A stretch of 20,767 bases of DNA, taken from the NCBI GenBank assembly GCA_964516845.1, contig CAZEXP010000041.1, forward strand, positions 1-20,767, read 5' to 3'. The notes below the pieces were generated by a model. The model did not search any database and was not told the DNA's origin. It was given only the letters and a program-made list of their open reading frames with translations. The DNA comes from JAPEKQ01 sp964516845. GTDB lineage: Bacteria; Joyebacterota; Joyebacteria; Joyebacterales; Joyebacteraceae. The first letter of the stretch is position 1. Each line of letters starts with the position of its first letter. The position numbers and the translations under genes are program-made. This document shows positions 15,699 through 20,767 of this stretch, one piece after another.

Positions 15699-16409
15699 CT
15701 ACATGCTCCCGAAGTAGATCGACAGCCCGACGCGAACACCAAGGGGATCAAGCTCGAAACCTTGCGTCGTTCTGTCTTCTTCAAGCGTGTACGGGTTCGA
15801 GGAGTATGCCTCCCAGCGGCGAGTGCCGGTTGACTCCGAGACGTATCCGGCGACGACCCGGTACTCCGCGTGGATTGTGCACCACCTCACCGGCGTCCAC
15901 TGAACACCCAGAATCCCGGTAACGCCCAGATGCAGTGATTGACCACTGTTCTCGTGGTTCCAATCGTTCACGTAGCCACCCGAGAAACCGAAACTCCTGT
16001 AGGAGTGAAGCCAGTTCGTGTATGAGACACGCGGCCCTCCTCCGTAGTAGAGAGATATCTCCGAACCGCGGTACGTCAGCCACTCGCTGCAAAGCGATAT
16101 CGTGCGATCCCATTCGTCACCGGTCTCGGAGTATGTGTTGGGGGACTCTGACTCGATCTCGCCGGAGTACTCTGTCTCGCCGCTGTCGAGCTCGATCGTT
16201 ACACTGAACCTCCAGGCGAGGTCACCGCGGAGGTCTCGTTGGTAGGCCACGGTGGCCCCATTGAAGCTGTCGATCCTGAAGTTGCTCCCCACGCCGAACA
16301 CGAGCGCGCTGCCGGTCGGCCGCGCATCGGCGAGCGCCGGTGTCTGCAGGAGGCACAGCGCGAGGATGGACAGCAGGACCGGAGCCACTCCTCGCCAGCG
16401 TTTCATCAT
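15699..16409 (-). CDS. Outer-membrane beta-barrel protein (copy 2 of tandem pair)
   Basis: 236 residues. Signal peptide 1-27 (cleavage after ALA). The mature part parallels copy 1 segment by segment: RPTGSAL / RPLGSAL near the N-terminus, FNGATVAYQRDL / FNGTTVAYRRSL, LCSEWLTYRGSEISLYYGGGP / LRCEWIAYRGSGVSFYAGGGP, and GVQWTPVRWCTIHAEYRV / GVQWAPVEWCALHVEYRA (each quoted in part). The loops between these anchors differ in length and sequence, the usual pattern for surface-exposed loops. The C-terminal strand is VGLSIYF followed by GSM, so the Phe is not strictly terminal as in copy 1. ATG at 16409 has AGGAG nine bases upstream. The duplicated pair lies between CrcB and the beta-helix gene and suggests surface diversification. 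The role is unknown. Confidence 0.82.
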   Translation of the reverse strand: MMKRWRGVAPVLLSILALCLLQTPALADARPTGSALVFGVGSNFRIDSFNGATVAYQRDLRGDLAWRFSVTIELDSGETEYSGEIESESPNTYSETGDEWDRTISLCSEWLTYRGSEISLYYGGGPRVSYTNWLHSYRSFGFSGGYVNDWNHENSGQSLHLGVTGILGVQWTPVRWCTIHAEYRVVAGYVSESTGTRRWEAYSSNPYTLEEDRTTQGFELDPLGVRVGLSIYFGSM

Positions 16410-16475
16410 GCAGTCAATCTCCTCTCATCGACGATCTTCCACTGAGTATCGAAATCATGCCACTGCGTCTCACCG

Positions 16476-16862
16476 CTACTTCACGAAGGCTCCGGCCGCC
16501 ATGCGTCCGAGCCACACGGCAAGCAGACACAGGATGACCTGACCGATGATGTTCGCGGCGCCGTGGAGGCCCTGGCCGTCACGAATAAGGACCACGGTCT
16601 CGTGTCCGAAAGCCGAGAACGTGGTGAACCCGCCAAGCACGCCGATGAACAGGAATGTCCCGGTCGCACCTCCAAACACGCCGCGCGACTCCGCGATCTC
16701 CGACAGAACACCGATGGCCAGGCAGCCAATGACGTTGACGGTCACCGTTCCAATGGGGAACGTCGAGTGCTTGAACAAAGACTGTGCGAGACCACTGAGG
16801 TAGTAGCGTGAGACGGCTCCCACGAAGCCGCCGCAACCGACGGCAAGAGCCTTCAACAGCAC
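16476..16862 (-). CDS. crcB: Fluoride ion channel CrcB/Fluc
   Basis: 128 residues, the usual length. It exports fluoride from the cytoplasm as a dual-topology dimer of four-TM subunits in the inner membrane. Family marks: GGFVGAVSRY near the N-terminus (11-20), GTVTVNVIGC (38-47) with the conserved Asn43, and the GGFTTFSAFGHE segment (77-88) carrying the Na+ site and Phe82/Phe85 of the fluoride pathway. Four hydrophobic segments cover about 4-26, 34-54, 67-93 and 100-125. The start is given as GTG at 16862; TTG at 16856 has the better spacing to the G-run ribosome-binding site, so the exact start is uncertain. A hairpin overlaps that site (16862-16887). I looked for a fluoride riboswitch upstream and did not find one. 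Confidence 0.93.
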   Translation of the reverse strand: MLLKALAVGCGGFVGAVSRYYLSGLAQSLFKHSTFPIGTVTVNVIGCLAIGVLSEIAESRGVFGGATGTFLFIGVLGGFTTFSAFGHETVVLIRDGQGLHGAANIIGQVILCLLAVWLGRMAAGAFVK

Positions 16863-16887
16863 CCCCCGCTTTCGGTCCCGCGGAGGG
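16862..16887 (-). promoter_or_regulatory. Hairpin covering the crcB ribosome-binding site
   Basis: On the minus strand CCCTCCGC (16880-16887) can pair with GCGGGGGG (16862-16869; eight pairs, one G-U) around a ten-base loop. It hides the G-run that is the only apparent ribosome-binding site of crcB, and could restrain translation. A TATACT box lies further upstream at about 16926, with only poor -35 matches. Confidence 0.35.
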
Positions 16888-17009
16888 TCTTCGGTCTGCT
16901 ATCGAGCTGTCTTGTCAGCGGGCAGTATATATCAATGTCCAAAGGTCCTCCTCAATCTGATGCTCTCGTCGGAGAGATGGTCAGGCCTGGTGTTCTCGTG
17001 TCGCAGGTC

Positions 17010-17482
17010 TCAGCGGATGCTCAACATGAACTCGTCGGCCTCGCCGGGGCGACGCAGTTCTGTCAGACGAACCCCCGAACCCTCACCGACGCTGAAGAAC
17101 TCACGGTACGCTCGACTGCGTCGATGATGAGTCTGTACCACCCAGAACGGAATCGAATCCCGGCTGAAGAACGCCGTCTTGAGTGTCTCCCGGTTTCCGC
17201 CGAACAGCTCTTCCCTCGATGCGACGCGCCTGGACGTGCGCGCGACAGCACGACATCACGCGCCTTCGCATAGTTCCCGTCGACGACCCAGCGGTCGCCG
17301 CCGACACGCTCCCGGACGCGTTCACGGAACTCGTCGGTCGGACACTCGCTCCAGTTCGGTCCCCAGTACAGGGCGTCGAGTTCCACGTGCGGCATGTCCA
17401 GGGTCCGCGCGATGCGTCGGGCAAGCGTGGTCTTTCCGGCGCAGCTCGTCCCAACTACCATGATGCGTTCCATCTCCCCCAC
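17010..17482 (-). pseudogene. Frameshifted, partly deleted adenylate kinase/FlaR-type P-loop kinase
   Basis: The N-terminal part reads MERIMVVG then the P-loop GTSCAGKTT, VELDALYWGPNW and RWVVDGNYAKARDVVLSRA, as in topology-modulation/adenylate-kinase-like (FlaR) proteins, which are normally about 175-185 residues. After LSRA the frame runs into unrelated Arg-rich sequence. In the next frame the family's C-terminal half appears: REELFGGNRETLK, FFSRDSIPFWVVQTHHRR, ending at a TGA at 17010. About 20 codons that usually hold DTIVWLDY and the lid region are missing at roughly 17230-17245, with loss of frame. The total of 473 bases is not a multiple of three. The GTG at 17482 (GAGG seven bases upstream, right after the stop of the 39-residue gene) or ATG at 17473 would be the start. 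It is either decaying or carries a consensus error. Confidence 0.8.
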
Positions 17483-17602
17483 CTACTCGCCTCGTGAGGG
17501 AACAGCGAACAGCGCGAACAACCCGAAGCGCCCGTGAAGACCGGACATGTTCTCGTAACCGGGTGCGTAGCTCATGAAACCGAGGAAACCAAGCCTGTTC
17601 AT
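17483..17602 (-). CDS. Small 39-residue hydrophobic protein
   Basis: ATG at 17602 with an AGGAGG site eight bases upstream, one of the best in the window, and a TAG immediately followed by the GTG of the kinase pseudogene. The peptide is MNRLGFLGF...GRFGLFALFAVPSRGE, with two Gly/Phe/Leu-rich stretches. This recalls the N-terminal repeats of small 'LGFLGFLG' membrane-associated proteins (DUF3796-like), which are usually longer and have such repeats doubled. If it is of this kind it is a short or truncated version. It lies 31 bases after the half-ZIP gene. Its function is unknown and it may be a leader-type peptide. Confidence 0.5.
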   Translation of the reverse strand: MNRLGFLGFMSYAPGYENMSGLHGRFGLFALFAVPSRGE

Positions 17603-17633
17603 CTCCGTCCCTCCTGGAAGACTCCATCATCTG

Positions 17634-18008
17634 CTAGACCCCGCCCCCGCCGACCAACAGCATCTGCCCCACGAGACCCAGGAGGAACCCGGCCGCGGCT
17701 CCCAGCGCGGGACCCCAGTGGTGTTCGAGCTTCGCCTGTGGCGCGATGTCCTGAAACGTCAGATACAGGATTCCACCTCCGCTGAACATCATCAGGCGAG
17801 CAAGGAGAACCGGACGGTCGGCGAAAGCGACAATGCCAACCCACGCCGCGGCCGGACCCAGCAGGCTCAGGAGCGCAAACGACGTCAGGACATGACCGCG
17901 CGTCATGGAACCCCGAGCCACCATCTCGCGATACGCGTTGAATCCCTCCGGGAGGTTCTGGAGACCGATGAGGAACGCCAGCAGCGACAGCAGCAACGCT
18001 TCAGTCAT
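17634..18008 (-). CDS. Half-length ZIP-family metal transporter (C-terminal half)
   Basis: 124 residues. The sequence resembles the second half of ZIP (GufA/ZupT-like) transporters, normally about 250-270 residues with eight TM helices: GLQNLPEGF (15-23) is the helix-4 metal motif in its Q/N form, followed by a second helix with LLSLLGPAAAW (about 46-56), GGGILYLTFQDIAPQA (77-92) and a last helix 100-118. Asp87 and the Asn18/Glu21 pair could still bind divalent metal. The N-terminal four helices are absent, and only 56 bases separate this start from the next gene, so no other half is encoded in place. It has its own ribosome-binding site (GAGG eight bases before the ATG at 18008), so it may be a genuine half-size protein that works as a dimer, or a truncation. 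Four TM helices are predicted. Confidence 0.7.
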   Translation of the reverse strand: MTEALLLSLLAFLIGLQNLPEGFNAYREMVARGSMTRGHVLTSFALLSLLGPAAAWVGIVAFADRPVLLARLMMFSGGGILYLTFQDIAPQAKLEHHWGPALGAAAGFLLGLVGQMLLVGGGGV

Positions 18009-18064
18009 CGGATTGGCCTCATCAGATTGACCTCATCGTCGGCTCCGGAGACGGCGTCCCGCGA

Positions 18065-18388
18065 CTAGAGCGCCCCGATGCGCCACAGCACGAAGAGGAC
18101 CACAAGAAGCGCTATGATCAGAGCGGTCGCGATCACGGCGCGAGTTCTTGCGGTCTCCTCTTCTCGCTCTGTGTCCAGGTAGAATCGACCGCCGTCGACC
18201 TCGACCAGCACGTGTCTGAGCTTGAGGACCTCCGTCAGCAGAGTAGGCGGAAGGCCGACTTCCTGCAACGTCCTGGCCGCGTCGGGATGAGTAGCTCCAA
18301 CCTCACGGAACGCTGCGATGATCGCCTTGCGCTTCCTGGCGACCACCGCCGCCGTAACGGCGCCAGTGTTCATCGGCACCAACAGCAT
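18065..18388 (-). CDS. Tail-anchored protein with winged-helix-like N-terminal part
   Basis: 107 residues. The segment from about 18 to 73 has an alternating helix pattern (RKRKAIIAAFREV, HPDAARTLQEVG, TLLTEVLKLRHVLVEV) ending in a beta wing GGRFYLD (66-72), like a small winged-helix domain. A short acidic/Arg linker leads to one TM helix (84-103) at the C-terminus. This would place the helix-turn-helix part in the cytosol and the end in the membrane. I do not recognise a named family. ATG at 18388 has GAGGAG about six bases upstream. It lies between the half-ZIP gene (56 bases downstream) and the C_GCAxxG_C_C gene (37 bases upstream), and so belongs to the metal/redox group. A regulatory or adaptor role is possible but unproven. 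Confidence 0.7.
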   Translation of the reverse strand: MLLVPMNTGAVTAAVVARKRKAIIAAFREVGATHPDAARTLQEVGLPPTLLTEVLKLRHVLVEVDGGRFYLDTEREEETARTRAVIATALIIALLVVLFVLWRIGAL

Positions 18389-18425
18389 CGTGTCTCCTCA
18401 CTGGGCCTCGCGGCGGCCGGGCCGC

Positions 18426-18872
18426 TTACTGGGACTCTCCGTCCAGGAGATCCAGCACGATCCGGTAGGCCGCACCCACCGCCGGAAAGCAAACCGTCTG
18501 CGGCACGTCGGAGTTCATGTATTGCTCGCGCCCTTGCTTCGTGCTCATGTCCATCCCGGTCAGCCCGCGACACGTGATGTCCTTCATCTCCGCCTCGAAT
18601 CGACAACGGAACTCCTGCGGGACCGCCAGTCTGAGCAGCCCCTCCTCCATCGAATCGACTCTGCCGAGTTTGAGCCCCAGAGCCATCACGCCACCGGCGA
18701 CGGCGCCGCAAACGGCTCCGGTACCACCGATCCCACCTGCGAACCAGAAGGCCATCCGGCGAAGGACGTCCTCGTTCACGTCAATCTCGAGTTCCCGGCA
18801 CACGGCCAGGAGTACCGCCTCCGATCACACGTAGCCTTGCCCCATGAGCTGCATCGCCCGGTTCTGTTCCAC
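18426..18872 (-). CDS. C_GCAxxG_C_C redox protein with in-frame TGA (candidate selenoprotein)
   Basis: From GTG at 18872 (AAGGTGA site six bases upstream) the frame runs 148 residues to the TAA at 18426, with one TGA at codon 16 (18825-18827). The family (PF09719/TIGR01909, about 140 residues) has invariant Cys in a GY-N-C-A/S-E-AVL segment, then CGAxxG, then C...C. Here the first segment reads GYV-TGA-SEAVLLA, so the TGA sits exactly on the first invariant Cys. The other marks are present: GAVCGAVAGG with the following GLK, ITCRGL and VCFPAVGAA. The upstream 15 codons (VEQNRAMQLMGQGYV) are coding-like, and their match to family starts supports read-through. A stem-loop follows the TGA (separate entry). 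TGA is used as a normal stop by neighbouring genes, so it is not globally recoded. It is either a selenocysteine codon or a one-base error for TGC/TGT. Confidence 0.75.
18792..18827 (-). promoter_or_regulatory. Candidate SECIS-like stem-loop after the in-frame TGA
   Basis: Read from the TGA on the minus strand, 14 bases follow and then CCTGGC pairs with GCCGGG (six pairs, one G-U; one further U-A at the base) around the five-base loop CGTGT (stem-loop about 18793-18811). The loop starts about 20 bases after the TGA and has G at its second position, as expected for bacterial SECIS elements read by SelB. A competing GGAG/CTCC stem is also possible. Confidence 0.45.
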
Positions 18873-18936
18873 AGAGTCTCACCTTTCCGTTCGTGCCACG
18901 GCCGCTTCCTCAACAGAGGTGCGCCCTGACAAACAG

Positions 18937-18960
18937 GCCCGGCGGCCGCAACCGCCGGGC
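18937..18960 (-). terminator. Intrinsic terminator after the DUF202 gene
   Basis: A nine-base-pair GC stem (GCCCGGCGG with CCGCCGGGC) and six-base loop start 13 bases after the DUF202 stop. On the minus strand it is followed by the U-rich CTGTTTGTC. This is the clearest intrinsic terminator in the window; it separates the Fe-S/DUF202 pair from the C_GCAxxG_C_C gene. Confidence 0.75.
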
Positions 18961-18973
18961 AGGATGCTGTCCG

Positions 18974-19258
18974 TCATCTGTGCCGCCGCAGCCGGCGTGC
19001 CTCGGTCCTGAAGCGCCGGACCCCCCAGGCAAGCAGGAGCACGGACGCGGCACCAAGGATCCATCCGGCCACAACCGTGTGGCTGGTCCTGAACAGGTAC
19101 GGAAGACCGACGCCCGTAGCGAACACGGCGATCGCCGTTCTGATGTACGCAAGAAGCGTTCGTTCATTAGCCAGGGCGGTTCTGTCGGCCGCCAGGCCGT
19201 CGCGAACGGCCGACGACTCAGTCTCCACGCCGGAACGCGCCAGATCGTCAACGGTCAC
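18974..19258 (-). CDS. DUF202 family membrane protein
   Basis: 94 residues. The core motif LANERTLLAYIRTAIAVFATG is the diagnostic DUF202 (PF02656) signature, 'LAxERTxLAxxRTxLA', here at about 27-46, followed by a helix pair at about 30-52 and 58-77 and an Arg-rich tail (RRFRTEARRLRRH). DUF202 proteins are small inner-membrane proteins with two or three TM helices and no known biochemical role. The start was set at GTG 19258, with GGAGG ten bases upstream, which keeps the protein to the family length. A longer reading frame extends upstream but is not coding-like. The preceding NapH-like gene ends 62 bases away. A strong terminator follows. Confidence 0.85.
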   Translation of the reverse strand: MTVDDLARSGVETESSAVRDGLAADRTALANERTLLAYIRTAIAVFATGVGLPYLFRTSHTVVAGWILGAASVLLLAWGVRRFRTEARRLRRHR

Positions 19259-19320
19259 CGAGTATTGACCTCCTCCAGGGGATTCACTGTCGACGCGGCG
19301 GCAGGCTATCGAATCTCGTG

Positions 19321-20412
19321 TCAGCCGCGCGCGCCGGGCCGAGCCTCCGCCCTGGCGAACTTCCCCTCGGGCGGAAGCGTGCGTCTCCCCGCGCGCAGAT
19401 TCACTGCGTTGACCGGGCACACCTCGATACAGCTGCCGCACGCGAAGCAGTCCGGAATCACGCGGTCCCTCTTCAGAATGGCGCCCATCACTGAGGACGG
19501 GCACGCCTTGACGCATGCCTCGCACCCGATGCACGAGTCGTAGTCGACCCTGATCTTGAAGATACTGATCTTCTCAGCCACCCAACCAACGAGCCCGAAC
19601 GGGCAGAACAGGTGGCACCAGGGCCTGTACAGGAAGAGGCTTGCCGCCAACACTACGACAAGGAAAGCGCCCCCGGCAATCGTCAACACGGCGGGCTTGT
19701 AGATCTTGAACGGATCGATGGGGTCGATGATATCGAACGCCCATCCAAAGGCGAACAGAACCAGGGAGAGGAAGAACATGATGCGAATGCTGTTGGTCAC
19801 CGCAAACGGCGGCTTCCATGGGGCCGGCACGCCACGCTTGCCGGTGCGAAGACGAAGAACGAGATCCTGCAATACCCCGAACTGACACCCCCAGCCACAG
19901 ATGAATTTGTTGGCGAGCACCACCATGAGCAGAAACGCGAGCAGCGCCACAACACGAGGTCTGAAGATAGCGCCCGCCGTGCCGTACAGCACCACAGCGT
20001 CCTTGACCGTCCCCATGGGACTTGGATCTGACCCCAGGAGCACACCGAAGACCAGAACGCTGAAGGCATACAGGCCCACTCTCACGCGGCTGGTCACCAG
20101 GCGGCGGCGAACGAGCGCAAAGACCCCCGCAAGAACAACGGTCCAGAGGGTGAACTTGATGCGGATCTTGCGCCAATCCTTTGACGCACTCTCCTTCTGC
20201 AGAGCGAGAGAGCGGGACACCTCCGCGTCGAGTTCACTCTCCCGCACGGACTCCCCCGCCGTCATGCCGTCCCGCACGACCAGCCCCTGCAGAGGTCGGA
20301 GTGTCTCATCACCGCCGGAGCCCATCTGACTGCTGAGTCCTGAGAGCGCTACAGTCACGAACACGACGACCGCGAACCACCCGACCATCCTGACACTGGA
20401 CCTGAAGCTCAC
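19321..20412 (-). CDS. NapH/NosR-like membrane-bound 4Fe-4S protein
   Basis: 363 residues. One TM helix at 8-26 is followed by a periplasmic segment (about 30-80), then helices at about 86-102, 111-127, 151-170, 205-226 and 240-262. Cytosolic-face cysteine pairs CGWGC (172-176) and CHLFCP (266-271) are the conserved CxxxC(P) marks of the NapH/NosR/RdxA group. Two 4Fe-4S sites follow: C294-C297-C300-C304 and C322-C325-C328-C332, the second cluster with full CxxCxxCxxxCP. Such proteins pass electrons from the quinol pool or to periplasmic reductases. No known partner reductase is visible in the window, so the electron acceptor is open. Start GTG at 20412 with GGAGAG about four bases upstream. 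The upstream gap to the next gene is 82 bases, with no evident promoter. Downstream it precedes DUF202 by 62 bases. Confidence 0.88.
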   Translation of the reverse strand: MSFRSSVRMVGWFAVVVFVTVALSGLSSQMGSGGDETLRPLQGLVVRDGMTAGESVRESELDAEVSRSLALQKESASKDWRKIRIKFTLWTVVLAGVFALVRRRLVTSRVRVGLYAFSVLVFGVLLGSDPSPMGTVKDAVVLYGTAGAIFRPRVVALLAFLLMVVLANKFICGWGCQFGVLQDLVLRLRTGKRGVPAPWKPPFAVTNSIRIMFFLSLVLFAFGWAFDIIDPIDPFKIYKPAVLTIAGGAFLVVVLAASLFLYRPWCHLFCPFGLVGWVAEKISIFKIRVDYDSCIGCEACVKACPSSVMGAILKRDRVIPDCFACGSCIEVCPVNAVNLRAGRRTLPPEGKFARAEARPGARG

Positions 20413-20494
20413 TGCTCTCTCCGGTTGCCGTCATACGTTGGCAGGCGTCACTTGTCCCATGCCCGATGCGGCCCGCAGTCCGCCTCCGACTCCG

Positions 20495-20767
20495 CTACAG
20501 GAACAGCGCCCTCACGTTGCCCCAGCTGCTCTTGACGACCGGGGTCATGCAGTCGGCATCAATGTCGACCGTGGACATGCCATGGTTGTTGCTGCACCCT
20601 GCAACGAAGCCGAGATAGGAGCTCCCACCCTCACGCATCGGGAGGGAATTCGCATCGCTGCTACCGAAGTCCGAGTCTCCTCCAGAGTGATCGTGTGAAC
20701 ACCCCCGCCAACGTACACCTTGACCCAGTTCTGGATGAGATTGAGACTCGACACGGATGCGCAATGG
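20495..20767 (-). pseudogene. 3' end of a secreted protein gene with a frameshift, partial at window edge
   Basis: The last part of the window, read on the minus strand, shows coding-like codon use in one frame at the edge (HCASVSSLNLIQNWVKVY, then a GGGVHTITLEE stretch) and in a second frame after about 20680 (DFGSSDANSLPM ... to KSSWGNVRALFL and a TAG at 20495). The change of frame between them at roughly 20670-20690 implies a one-base insertion or deletion, either real or in the consensus. The final frame has Cys residues and an end (SWGNVRALFL) resembling that of the beta-helix protein (TWGVIKAMYR). It is likely an exported protein, but the N-terminus is outside the window and I do not recognise the family. 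Confidence 0.55.

Noticed and set aside
16921..16980. Promoter with TATACT near 16926 upstream of crcB
   Set aside because: No -35 element at 16-18 bases spacing; the best TTGAGG is 20 bases away.
16863..17009. Fluoride riboswitch upstream of crcB
   Set aside because: I looked for the GG-GAUG start and the CUGAUG-type end of the fluoride motif in either orientation and found no convincing arrangement.
18065..20412. Global reassignment of TGA in this genome
   Set aside because: Several well-supported genes end in TGA at the family's expected C-terminus and no other conserved gene has an internal TGA, so the TGA in the redox gene is a local event.
1..20767. CRISPR arrays, tRNA/rRNA genes, insertion sequences or integrase genes
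   Set aside because: No regularly spaced repeats, no cloverleaf or rRNA-like stretch and no transposase-like frame was seen on either strand.

Overview
The window is GC-rich (strong G/C third-position bias) and every gene I can support lies on the minus strand. Together with an outer-membrane porin-like pair, lipoprotein and Sec signal peptides, a beta-helix surface protein and an NapH-like Fe-S membrane protein, this points to an uncultured Gram-negative bacterium. The style of the secreted proteins (PbH1 beta-helix opening with VPSEQPTIQQ, C-termini of the type WGxI/V-K/R-A) reminds me of Eisenbacteria/Krumholzibacteria-like candidate phyla; that placement is inference. A run of exactly 100 Ns (14566-14665) shows it is a scaffolded, probably metagenome-derived, assembly.

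Layout, read along the window (transcription runs from right to left). 1-2140: a partial unknown gene, a secreted lipocalin-like protein, a DUF2164 protein, a three-TM membrane protein, a possible remnant gene and a Mug-type DNA glycosylase. 2306-6001: a 1231-residue hybrid sensor histidine kinase (extracytoplasmic sensor, four PAS domains, kinase, receiver) with a hairpin terminator. 6244-9812: a membrane-anchored arylsulfotransferase-like propeller, a Cys-tailed membrane protein, a putative carbonic anhydrase and two SAM methyltransferases, one apparently with an internal deletion. 9992-14794: a flavodoxin-like protein, a GyrI-like/Cys-rich fusion, a PliI-like lysozyme-inhibitor lipoprotein, a second arylsulfotransferase-like paralogue and a beta-helix protein split by the assembly gap. 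14968-16409: two tandem outer-membrane beta-barrel paralogues. 16476-17602: CrcB fluoride channel, a frameshifted FlaR-type adenylate kinase and a 39-residue small protein. 17634-20412: a metal/redox group consisting of a half-size ZIP transporter, a winged-helix-like tail-anchored protein, a C_GCAxxG_C_C redox protein whose first invariant cysteine is an in-frame TGA, a DUF202 protein and an NapH-like 4Fe-4S membrane protein. 20495-20767: the 3' end of a secreted protein with a frameshift.

The most interesting observation is the C_GCAxxG_C_C gene. Read through its TGA, it becomes a full-length family member with selenocysteine at the first redox cysteine, and a SECIS-like stem-loop follows the TGA. 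It sits among membrane redox and metal-transport genes. A second theme is the number of genes that look deleted or frameshifted (methyltransferase, adenylate kinase, half-ZIP, the last gene); these may be real decay or assembly/consensus error. There is no gene-free stretch longer than 300 bases; the longest, 6002-6243, holds a possible promoter and a small hairpin.
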